8,269 bases of DNA from Candidatus Hodarchaeota archaeon (GCA_016840285.1 JAEOSR010000111.1:1-8269), one strand, 5' to 3'. Positions 1 to 6,880 are shown, numbered from the stretch's first letter. Translations and numbers: made by a program. Notes: a model not told the origin generated them from the letters alone.

Positions 1-1028
1 GCTTCAATGAGTATATCTGGTTGATGTTCATCAGTGATTGTCTCTTTAATTCCTTCAATGATATTTCTAGCATATTCTTCAAAAGTATCCTGATGATCTT
101 TAGTCATTAAACCCTCATAGTCAATAGGTAATCCGCCACCGAAATCTAATATGCTTAGATTATCATATCCCTTCTCTCGAAGATAATTATAGAAAATAGA
201 TAGATATTTACCAAGCTCTTTGAAATCTTTTATTGAGGTAATTTGAGAACCAATGTGACCATGAAGAGCGTGAATTAGGTTCTTTTTTTCTATTTGTTTT
301 AAATATTTAATAGCTTCTTCTAATTCTCCAATTGAAAGGCCAAATTTTGAGTTTCTGCCAGCGGAATAAGACCAATGTCCGCTTGAAGGTATATATGGTT
401 TAATTCGGAGACAAAGTTTCAAGTCAGATAGATCTGGTGCGATTTCAAGGAGCGTTCTTAATTCTCGCATTGACTCAATTGAGATAATGATATTATAGCC
501 TTCTAGTGATTTTTTAACTGCCAAAGAGAGATAATCAACATCCTTCACACCATTAAGCATAATTAAATGATCTTTTTTCTCTTTTAACTCAAACAAAGAG
601 ATCAAGAATTCAGCTTTTGTCCCTGCTTCAAGACCATATTTACTGATTTGACTATCTAACACAGCCTTGATTGCGTTATTTTGTTGATTAACTTTAATTG
701 GATAGACAGCAGAAAAGGTTCCTTCATATTTAAGATCTCTAATGGCTGTTTCAAAAGATTGGAAAATTTTATTGATCTGATATTCAACAAGCTGAGGAAT
801 ACGCAACGTTACTGATGGAGCTTGGTCTAGATTAGAAATATCTAGCTGATTTAACTGTTTATGAAGTATTTGTAGAATTTCTTTAATTGAAATTGTATGA
901 TCAGATATTCTGAGGCGTAATTGTCCTCGTTCATCGATATCAAGAAAGTGGTATTCCCTGAAATAGTCTCCTACCCCATAAACTCTCTTTGAGTCATCAA
1001 TTGTCCAAGAAAATTGTTCATTTTTCAT
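1..1028 (-). CDS. speA: Arginine decarboxylase, SpeA type (N-terminal part; cut by the window edge)
   Basis: PLP-dependent enzyme of the alanine-racemase fold (fold III) that converts L-arginine to agmatine and CO2, the first step of the agmatine route to putrescine and other polyamines; cytoplasmic. About 342 codons are visible, roughly the first half of a family whose members are usually around 630 residues or more. The start of the protein has the family opening WTIDDS (8-13). PIKVNQQ (110-116) is the SpeA signature holding the PLP-binding lysine, K112. YGLEAGTKAE (131-140), HGHIGSQ (256-262) and the phosphate-binding DFGGG (295-299) follow in family order. The ATG at 1028 is secure because an in-frame TGA lies two codons upstream. 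The KVNQQ motif separates it from diaminopimelate and ornithine decarboxylases of the same fold. The gene is divergent from the sensor operon, with a 187-bp gap. In an archaeon this enzyme type would be unusual, since archaea mostly use pyruvoyl-dependent enzymes. Confidence 0.92.
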   Translation of the reverse strand, partial: MKNEQFSWTIDDSKRVYGVGDYFREYHFLDIDERGQLRLRISDHTISIKEILQILHKQLNQLDISNLDQAPSVTLRIPQLVEYQINKIFQSFETAIRDLKYEGTFSAVYPIKVNQQNNAIKAVLDSQISKYGLEAGTKAEFLISLFELKEKKDHLIMLNGVKDVDYLSLAVKKSLEGYNIIISIESMRELRTLLEIAPDLSDLKLCLRIKPYIPSSGHWSYSAGRNSKFGLSIGELEEAIKYLKQIEKKNLIHALHGHIGSQITSIKDFKELGKYLSIFYNYLREKGYDNLSILDFGGGLPIDYEGLMTKDHQDTFEEYARNIIEGIKETITDEHQPDILIE

Positions 1029-1078
1029 TGCTCATATTTCCACTCAGATGTCTTATACCTAGTAAAAGGAAAGACCTT

Positions 1079-1086
1079 CATAAATT
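1079..1086 (-). promoter_or_regulatory. Possible TATA box for speA
   Basis: Read on the minus strand the sequence is GTGAAATTTATGAAGG (1090 to 1075), with an AT-rich TATA-like core preceded by a purine-rich GTGAAA that could act as a BRE. If transcription begins about 25 bases downstream, the start is near 1055, leaving a leader of roughly 25-30 bases before the ATG at 1028. Short AT-rich matches are common in such DNA, so this is tentative and also assumes an archaeal host. Confidence 0.3.
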
Positions 1087-1092
1087 TCACTC

Positions 1093-1112
1093 TTGTTTAA
1101 CTAATATAACAA
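1093..1112. repeat. Inverted repeat TTGTT-N10-AACAA (operator candidate 1)
   Basis: Perfect 5-bp arms TTGTT (1093-1097) and AACAA (1108-1112) are separated by 10 bp. The same arms recur 45 bp away (centre to centre) at 1137-1158. Two similar dyads in a divergent promoter region would fit a dimeric regulator bound at two sites. Chance is a real alternative because the DNA is AT-rich. Confidence 0.3.
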
Positions 1113-1136
1113 AAGCAATTCAAGGGGAAATTATAT

Positions 1137-1158
1137 TTGTTAATGTTCTGAGTAACAA
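1137..1158. repeat. Inverted repeat TTGTTA-N10-TAACAA (operator candidate 2)
   Basis: Perfect 6-bp arms TTGTTA (1137-1142) and TAACAA (1153-1158) flank a 10-bp spacer. The site ends four bases before the TATA-like element of the sensor operon (1162-1169), where a bound activator or repressor would affect TBP/TFB loading. It shares arm sequence with the dyad at 1093-1112. Confidence 0.35.
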
Positions 1159-1161
1159 GAG

Positions 1162-1169
1162 TTTAAAAA
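1162..1169 (+). promoter_or_regulatory. Possible TATA box of the sensor operon
   Basis: TTTAAAAA, preceded by purine-rich AAGAG, lies 46 bases before the ATG at 1216. Initiation about 25 bases downstream would be near 1190, giving a leader of around 25 bases. A small hairpin with arms GACTA (1171-1175) and TAGTC (1180-1184) sits directly after it, just before the expected transcription start. This is a plausible archaeal promoter on position and composition only. Confidence 0.35.
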
Positions 1170-1215
1170 GGACTATCTTTAGTCATAAGGTAAACATCTT
1201 GGGGATAGACAATTA

Positions 1216-3981
1216 ATGAACCTGCGAAATAAAATTCTAATCACCTTTATGTTGATGTTAGTAACTCCTGTTCTTCTTTTAGCTATTATCAATGGAGTAG
1301 AAATATTATTGCTATCAGATGCAAACGCTCGAGATTCATCTGAAGCACTTACAAATGACCAACTCGAGAATCTCGCTAGAGTATCGTTTGACGAAGCAGT
1401 GTTTATAGATGAAACTTTTAAACAGTTTAGTAATGAAATAACAATGCTAGATTTATACACAGAAGATTTGTTTAATGAAAAAATGAATATTACCCCAAGT
1501 CACTCCTATTATTGGGATCCTCTAGTTGAGAATGCTCAAAGTGGTTTAACAATTCCAGAGTTGACTTATGATCTGAATTACGATCTGGAGATATCTTTTG
1601 ACGTAAGCTGTTACTATTTGCCTCGTGAGCACATGAGAGGTAATGATGATCCATTTGATCTCAATTATTATATGCAATACATACTTGACTCCTCATCAAA
1701 CATGGATAACATGTTTAAAGCCCTCCATGAAGCTAACTCAAATTATGTTTGGATTTATGCTGGTTTTGAGGGTGAAGGTCATCTTTTCAAGAATTATCCT
1801 TATGCAGATATGTCTTGGTGTCTTGATTATGAATACTACGAAGGAACTGAATATGAAGGGGACGATTATGATCCTCACGTTGAAGAATGGTATCAGAATG
1901 CTGCTTCAATCACCGATAATTCTACTGCATACACATCACCATATTTTGACCCAGATGTTGGGCTAATCATTTCCATTGGGAGACCCGTTCATTATTCAAA
2001 TGGTACACGAATTGGAGTTGTTAGTGCTGATATCACAATCACTGCCATCAATGACAATATTTTAGGTCTAAAGGTCCTAAATGATGGTTATGCCTATATG
2101 CTTGATCGGGATGGTAATGTTATTAGTCATCCTGCTCTAGATCAAGAAGCGGAAGAAGCTGCAGCAATTGAAGACCTTGAATTTGAAAAATCAGTTGAAA
2201 AACAATCTTTTCAGTCAATTGTTAATAGAATGAGGTCAGGGAAATCAGGAGTTGACCCATTTATAAAAGAAAACGAGAAGTGGTACATTTCTTATGTTCC
2301 TATCAACGCAACTGGTTATTCTTTGGGAATTGTTGTCCCCGAATCAGATATTATTGCATCAGCTACAAGTATTCAAAATAGCATTATTAATTTGTCACTT
2401 CAACAAACCTTTTTATTCGCTCTTATATTAGGAGTGGTGATTGTTGGAGTGATTGGAGTAGCTACATTTACGAGTTCAAGAATTGTTAGACCAGTTAAAG
2501 AATTGACAACACTTGTTAATTTCGTTTCGGAGGGTGATCTTTCACGAGATTTGCGAGGTAATCCTACAGGTATGGGAAAAGAAGTTGCGACTCTTCATTC
2601 AGCATTTGATAATTTACTAACTTCGTTAAGATTTGGAAACACTGATTACTATCGTGGGGATCTTAAGAGAGCATACCAGAATTATACAAAAGCCCTGGAG
2701 TTGTTTACTACAACTAATAATCTTCGAGGAGTGGCTATTGCTAAAAATAACCTTGGTAATATCTACCGTGCTTGGAATGAATTTGATCGTGCAAAAAGAA
2801 GTTATGATGAAGCAATTGAGATCGGTAAACAACAGGACGACAAACGAGGGCTAGCGTCCCGTTATAATAATTTAGGCTTATTATTCCTTGAAAAAAAGGA
2901 TTACAAGTTAGCGTTACAAATACTGGAAAATGCAAAGAAATTTGATGAAGAATTAGGAAATATGCGTGGATTAGTTACCAGATTAGGAAATATTGGTATT
3001 GTATACGAGCGCCTTGGAGATTTCAAAGAAGCTGAACGATTGTACCAAGAAGCAATTAGGTTAGCTGAAAAACATAATGATAATCGTGGTCTAGCAAATA
3101 GTTACATCAAGCTAGGTGTCTATTATATGGTTAAGGAAAGTTACAAGGAAGCTCAACAATATTTAGAGAAATCAGTTGAATTAGCTAAGACTATAGACGA
3201 TGTTGGTTTGGTGTTGAACTGTCTAGACCGATTAGCTGTTGTTTATGAGGAATTAGATCTATCTATGGAAAGTCATCGTTGTCGTGTGAATGCTGAAAAA
3301 ATACAACGAAAAATTTCTACTCCAAAAATGGCTCTATTTGTTATCGATTATTCCGGTTCTATGAATGGACCAAAGATCAGATCTGTTCAAAAAGGAGCAA
3401 AGAAACTATTTAACGATCAAATCAACCCACAAGATAAAGTAGGCATAGTAATTTTTAATTACGCGTCTCATACAGTCCAACCTTTAATCCCTGTAGAAAA
3501 CAACGAACAGAACATTATAAAACAGATTAACACTCTTAAATATCCCCAAGGAGTGACTGCTTTTTTTGACGCAATCGGGGACGCATTAATTTTCCTGAAT
3601 GAAGAGAAAGGAAATGAACAAAAATGGATAATTGCTTTATCTGATGGTGAAGATAATGCAAGTAGAAGGTTTGCCATAAGACGATTCTCAAGAGATAATT
3701 TCTTGACCAGGCTTTTTGGTAAAGCTGGCTTAACTTCCATCCCAGATTTCATTGATGAAAACCTCTTAACAGTTAATCTGATTATTATTGGGATTGGTCC
3801 AGAAGTCCGTGTAATTGAGCCAGAACTGCGTGAACTTTGCGAAACAACACCTAGAGGCAAATATATCGATGTTTCCTATCCACGAACACGAATTGAGGAT
3901 GCTATTGATCAGGCATTTGAGGAGATTTCGGAAACGATGGCCGAAGTTGATGTCGAAGCTTTTCTACCAGAGGAGGGCTGA
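1216..3981 (+). CDS. Cache-HAMP-TPR-VWA transmembrane sensor (von Willebrand A output)
   Basis: A 921-residue membrane protein. TM1 spans about 7-33, an extracellular double-Cache ligand-binding domain about 35-390, TM2 about 396-418, and HAMP about 419-470. The cytoplasmic part has five to six TPR units of 39-40 residues (about 474-690), marked by recurring RG[LV][AV] at 504, 544, 584 and 624 and by NNLG. A VWA domain (about 703-905) follows and has a complete MIDAS site: D711-x-S713-x-S715, T781 and D810. The Cache shows PYFDP (242-246) and ADITI (271-275). HAMP helix 2 runs almost directly into the first TPR helix. No kinase, cyclase, GGDEF or methyl-accepting region is present, so the signal probably passes by TPR/VWA protein contacts. 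A basic insert lies inside VWA at 817-836. The ATG follows a TATA-like element at suitable spacing and leads straight into TM1. The gene is coupled to its paralogue downstream. The ligand and partner are unknown. Confidence 0.93.
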   Translation: MNLRNKILITFMLMLVTPVLLLAIINGVEILLLSDANARDSSEALTNDQLENLARVSFDEAVFIDETFKQFSNEITMLDLYTEDLFNEKMNITPSHSYYWDPLVENAQSGLTIPELTYDLNYDLEISFDVSCYYLPREHMRGNDDPFDLNYYMQYILDSSSNMDNMFKALHEANSNYVWIYAGFEGEGHLFKNYPYADMSWCLDYEYYEGTEYEGDDYDPHVEEWYQNAASITDNSTAYTSPYFDPDVGLIISIGRPVHYSNGTRIGVVSADITITAINDNILGLKVLNDGYAYMLDRDGNVISHPALDQEAEEAAAIEDLEFEKSVEKQSFQSIVNRMRSGKSGVDPFIKENEKWYISYVPINATGYSLGIVVPESDIIASATSIQNSIINLSLQQTFLFALILGVVIVGVIGVATFTSSRIVRPVKELTTLVNFVSEGDLSRDLRGNPTGMGKEVATLHSAFDNLLTSLRFGNTDYYRGDLKRAYQNYTKALELFTTTNNLRGVAIAKNNLGNIYRAWNEFDRAKRSYDEAIEIGKQQDDKRGLASRYNNLGLLFLEKKDYKLALQILENAKKFDEELGNMRGLVTRLGNIGIVYERLGDFKEAERLYQEAIRLAEKHNDNRGLANSYIKLGVYYMVKESYKEAQQYLEKSVELAKTIDDVGLVLNCLDRLAVVYEELDLSMESHRCRVNAEKIQRKISTPKMALFVIDYSGSMNGPKIRSVQKGAKKLFNDQINPQDKVGIVIFNYASHTVQPLIPVENNEQNIIKQINTLKYPQGVTAFFDAIGDALIFLNEEKGNEQKWIIALSDGEDNASRRFAIRRFSRDNFLTRLFGKAGLTSIPDFIDENLLTVNLIIIGIGPEVRVIEPELRELCETTPRGKYIDVSYPRTRIEDAIDQAFEEISETMAEVDVEAFLPEEG
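3971..3976 (+). promoter_or_regulatory. Shine-Dalgarno site deciding the start of the second sensor
   Basis: AGGAGG lies inside the last codons of the first sensor gene, seven bases before the ATG at 3984. It is the clearest ribosome-binding site in the window and fixes the start of the second gene. With only two bases between stop and start, it suggests translational coupling, so that the two sensors are made together. Confidence 0.8.
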
Positions 3982-3983
3982 AA

Positions 3984-5468
3984 ATGGCGCGAAGTATTAG
4001 AGAAAATATAATTATTAGCTTTGTTGCCTTTAGTCTAGTTTCGTTAGTCCTAGTAGGAGCTATATCAATAGGATTTATCAGTATTATAGGTCAAACGACA
4101 ATCGATAGAAGCTCTAACGCATTAAAAAGCCAGATTCAAGACAATGTTAAACAAACTGCTGATCAAAACGCACTAATCATTAATCGCAAGTTGAGTAATG
4201 CTGAAGCTTTAGTTGAAGCTATGGCAGAGGAATGTGCTAATCTATTCGAAACTGATTCTCCATTCGAATTCAGACAATCATATTATGACTATTTCTTTGA
4301 ATATGACCGTGGACCGGGATTATTTCCAAATGATACCTATCTTGATCAAAAATATGGGATTTATCTCTCTTGGTCGTATGCCTCATGGTATATCCCAGGA
4401 TCAAACTCTTCAAATTATCTTCAACTGTTAGCTTCTGATCCTTCCCTCAACGATACAGTTAGCCGTGTTTCTAACATGGATTATATTTTCCAAGCTATTC
4501 ATAAGAATGCACCAGAGATTCGGTGGTTATACATTGCTTTTGAAACTACTAATCTTTTTATTAATTATCCAGGTAGTGTTGTAGGAGGAACTACTAATGA
4601 AAGGAATACAGATCCGTTTGTTTCAACAGCCGAGGATTGGTATACGGACGTTCGGAGTGGTAATGGGGAAATTATTTTTACTGCTCCATATTTTGATCCT
4701 ATAGATGGTGCTTTACTTATAACAATCGGAAAAGCAATTTATCATCCTGTTCAACACTCCTTAATCGGGTGTATTTTTGCGGATATTACTATTGAAAGTA
4801 TAAAGGAGAAAATATTAGATATTGACATTCTTGAATCAGGATATGCTGTGTTAATCCAAGAAAGCGGTCTTATTGTTGCTCATCCAGAATGGACAGCTCC
4901 CAATCCGAATGTTGATCTTCCTACCATAGACCAGGTTGAAGTAAATTCGAATGGTCTTCCTGCTATAAGCCCATCCCAATTAACAGTCATTACAAGTGGT
5001 TCAACTGGAGTTCTTGAATATAAACGTGATCAACAAGACCGATATTTGGCTTATGCTCCTGTGGGCAAAGGTGACTATCTCTGTTTGATAATTGTACCTG
5101 TTAGCGAAGCTATCGCTTCTGTGGAGGTACTCGCCCTGAGAATCGACGCGCAGACCGTCACCACAATTGTTCAAGCTCTTCTAATCATAATAGGTGCTGT
5201 AATTATCTCAGTTACAATAGGAATCTGGATTTCTAACCGCATTATACGACCCATTACCCATCTGACTCAAATTGCTTCAAAAATGGCTACAGATCAAGTC
5301 AGAGAGGATTTACTAGGAGAATTAGATTTACAGATCGATAGTGATCTAGAAAAACAAGCTGATGAGGTTGGTGATCTGACGCGAGCATTCAGGGGTATGT
5401 TAAATTCTCTAAAACAGGAAAAAAGAGAAGCGAAACAGAAGCTAGATGATTCTTTTTGGGATGAATGA
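3984..5468 (+). CDS. Cache-HAMP membrane sensor without an output domain
   Basis: A 494-residue paralogue of the sensing half of the preceding protein. TM1 is about 9-35, an extracellular double-Cache domain about 38-385, TM2 about 393-416, HAMP about 417-474, then a 20-residue highly charged, probably helical tail. The Cache core aligns with its neighbour: SNMD (163-166), a W-Y pair (219-220), PYFDP (235-239), ADITI (266-270) and ESGYAVLI (284-291). No kinase, cyclase, methyl-accepting or TPR/VWA output follows HAMP. The gene is not obviously truncated, because its stop lies only 45 bp from a convergent gene. The natural reading is a partner subunit that forms a mixed HAMP bundle with the upstream sensor and modulates it, or that recruits a soluble effector through its tail. 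An AGGAGG site and two-base spacing to the upstream gene support shared expression. The ligand cannot be read from the sequence. Confidence 0.9.
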   Translation: MARSIRENIIISFVAFSLVSLVLVGAISIGFISIIGQTTIDRSSNALKSQIQDNVKQTADQNALIINRKLSNAEALVEAMAEECANLFETDSPFEFRQSYYDYFFEYDRGPGLFPNDTYLDQKYGIYLSWSYASWYIPGSNSSNYLQLLASDPSLNDTVSRVSNMDYIFQAIHKNAPEIRWLYIAFETTNLFINYPGSVVGGTTNERNTDPFVSTAEDWYTDVRSGNGEIIFTAPYFDPIDGALLITIGKAIYHPVQHSLIGCIFADITIESIKEKILDIDILESGYAVLIQESGLIVAHPEWTAPNPNVDLPTIDQVEVNSNGLPAISPSQLTVITSGSTGVLEYKRDQQDRYLAYAPVGKGDYLCLIIVPVSEAIASVEVLALRIDAQTVTTIVQALLIIIGAVIISVTIGIWISNRIIRPITHLTQIASKMATDQVREDLLGELDLQIDSDLEKQADEVGDLTRAFRGMLNSLKQEKREAKQKLDDSFWDE

Positions 5469-5491
5469 TTAATAAATCCCTTTCTGGTGAA

Positions 5492-5504
5492 TATTTCCGA
5501 AATA
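5492..5504. terminator. Short palindrome in the convergent gap (weak terminator candidate)
   Basis: TATTTC-C-GAAATA is a perfect 13-base dyad in the middle of the 45-bp gap between two converging genes. Both transcripts would end here. The stem is AT-rich, the loop would have to open to about three bases, and there is no long T-tract on either strand, so a hairpin terminator is doubtful. It could equally be chance or a protein site. Confidence 0.2.
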
Positions 5505-5513
5505 GATTTGATA

Positions 5514-6827
5514 TTATTCTACCAGATGAATGTGTGACCCATCAGCTTGGCAAAAAGGACATTCGATAAACTCTATGATCTCGCGAGTTTCATGACATTC
5601 CTTACATAAAAATCGGAAACACTGGTCACACTGATAATGACTATCAAAGACAGGTAATTGTTGATTACAAGACATACAAAAGAATTTCTCACCTGATAGA
5701 ACTAGAAGGTCATCTTTCACAACATCAGGTGTTCCATAATGATCGATACGACCTCCCAATTGCCCCCTACTCTGAAATTTCAGTAAATCAGTATAAAAGC
5801 TTGAATAAGATATCCTTGCTCCTGTATTAGCAACATAAGCATTATGAAGTTGGACAATGGGGATCCCACTTATACCAAAGCTTTTGAAAAGTTCTGAAAG
5901 GATTGGTCTTAACTGATCAAGATCAGTCTCAGCCTCTACGAGTTCATCTTTGGATAAAAGTTCTCCCTCTTTATCATAAACTCGCATTGTTGGTCTTAAT
6001 ACTGATACGAGATCATCCCGAGTTAAAATTACTATGATATCGTTGCTTGAATCAAAAATTCTTCCTGTTGTCATTACTCTAATTTTTGTCTTTTCTTCAT
6101 GCTGAGCAAGTTCTTTAAATTCATCTGTTAAATTCCAAATTGTAATAATTCCCTGATGAGAAGTTGCTATAAAATTTGATGGCCCCATTTTTAAGAAAGA
6201 TCCCTGAGAGATCTTCTTGCCTATATTAACAGTCCTCTCTAATTTTCCAAGTTTATCTAGGAAATGTATCCGCCCTTCTGATTCCATTACAATAGCTCTA
6301 GTGTGATTTTCGCTACCAATATCTCCTATCATTGCTGAGACAATTTGAGAGGGAAAGGATTTTCGCCAAAGGATCTCACCAGTGTTTTTCAACAATACAA
6401 CTGCATTTACTTGAGCAACAGCTACTAAAACCTCTGATGTTTTGTCCTTCTCAAAATTTCCCAGGGATAAGCTTTTGACTGGTTTTCCTAGTTCAATTTG
6501 CCATACAAGACCACCAGACATATTAATGGCTCGTACAACTCCATCGATACTCCCACTGATTAGAGACCTTTGATTTTTTCCTGTTATATATCCGATAGCA
6601 AGACTAGTGAATTTGGATGACCAGTCCAAAACATGATGTCTTTTACCATCAGCACCATAGATGTATAAATAGTCATCATAACAGCTAAGTACCAATTGAG
6701 GGATATCTTGTGTTATCTGGCCAATAGAGACCCCATAGCACTGAGCTGGAGTCTTAAAAGACGAGACTTTTTCAATATTAACCATAACAGTGATTGACTC
6801 TTCTTGTGTTATTCCCGAACCTACCAT
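5514..6827 (-). CDS. Beta-propeller protein with C-terminal Ssl1/p44-like zinc module
   Basis: A 437-residue soluble protein without signal peptide or membrane segment. Residues about 30-290 hold around six beta-blade repeats of FG-GAP/PQQ-like type, with units such as IGDIGS (167-172), followed by strands and a [DE]G-[VRI] turn (DGV, EGR) leading to a short LD-x-x-G motif. A segment of about 95 residues that I do not recognise (285-383) follows, containing ISGIPIVQLHNAY (319-331). The C terminus has eight cysteines, C384, C387, C400, C403, C408, C411, C423 and C426, spaced C-x2-C-x12-C-x2-C-x4-C-x2-C-x11-C-x2-C. This is RING-like and resembles the zinc domain at the end of TFIIH Ssl1/p44, including FLCKEC and ECPFC. 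The ATG at 6827 is chosen; a TTG at 6842, just below an in-frame TAG, would add five residues. Probably a scaffold or binding protein; ubiquitin-ligase activity cannot be claimed. Confidence 0.85.
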   Translation of the reverse strand: MVGSGITQEESITVMVNIEKVSSFKTPAQCYGVSIGQITQDIPQLVLSCYDDYLYIYGADGKRHHVLDWSSKFTSLAIGYITGKNQRSLISGSIDGVVRAINMSGGLVWQIELGKPVKSLSLGNFEKDKTSEVLVAVAQVNAVVLLKNTGEILWRKSFPSQIVSAMIGDIGSENHTRAIVMESEGRIHFLDKLGKLERTVNIGKKISQGSFLKMGPSNFIATSHQGIITIWNLTDEFKELAQHEEKTKIRVMTTGRIFDSSNDIIVILTRDDLVSVLRPTMRVYDKEGELLSKDELVEAETDLDQLRPILSELFKSFGISGIPIVQLHNAYVANTGARISYSSFYTDLLKFQSRGQLGGRIDHYGTPDVVKDDLLVLSGEKFFCMSCNQQLPVFDSHYQCDQCFRFLCKECHETREIIEFIECPFCQADGSHIHLVE

Positions 6828-6880
6828 TTCTACATCTGCCAATGGATTGTTTTGCTATTTGAGCTCTAGTAAGTCGTTAA

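Larger units (their letters stand above)
1029..1215. promoter_or_regulatory. Divergent control region between speA and the sensor operon
   Basis: This 187-bp AT-rich stretch separates two genes transcribed away from each other, so it must hold both promoters unless they lie further inside a gene. It carries TATA-like elements facing each way, two inverted repeats of the form TTGTT-spacer-AACAA, and a small hairpin (listed separately). A short frame crosses it on the plus strand (989-1216), but it overlaps the speA start and has no protein-like features. No strong Shine-Dalgarno site precedes either start: there is GAGTGG about 12 bases before the speA ATG and GGGGAT about 10 bases before the 1216 ATG. 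Confidence 0.6.

Noticed and set aside
989..1216. A 75-codon plus-strand frame ending at the start of the sensor gene
   Set aside because: It begins antisense to the first codons of speA and crosses the control region; the translation has no family features and it would overlap the promoter elements.
1179..1460. A minus-strand frame of 93 codons opposite the first sensor's N terminus
   Set aside because: Antisense to TM1 and the start of the Cache domain; no motif and no ribosome-binding site.
3468..3860. A 130-codon open frame on the minus strand inside the VWA region
   Set aside because: It lies wholly antisense to a strongly supported domain with catalytic-type metal residues; its own translation is low-complexity (Ser/Arg/Phe rich) with no recognisable motif.
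3984..5468. The second sensor as a methyl-accepting chemotaxis protein or a frameshifted kinase
   Set aside because: There is no signalling hairpin after HAMP, and only 45 bp separate its stop from the convergent gene, so no hidden output domain can follow.
5514..5663. A firm call of RING-type E3 ubiquitin ligase for the propeller protein
   Set aside because: All eight ligands are cysteines and the spacing fits Ssl1/p44 better than classical C3HC4 RING; no E1, E2 or ubiquitin-like gene is in the window.
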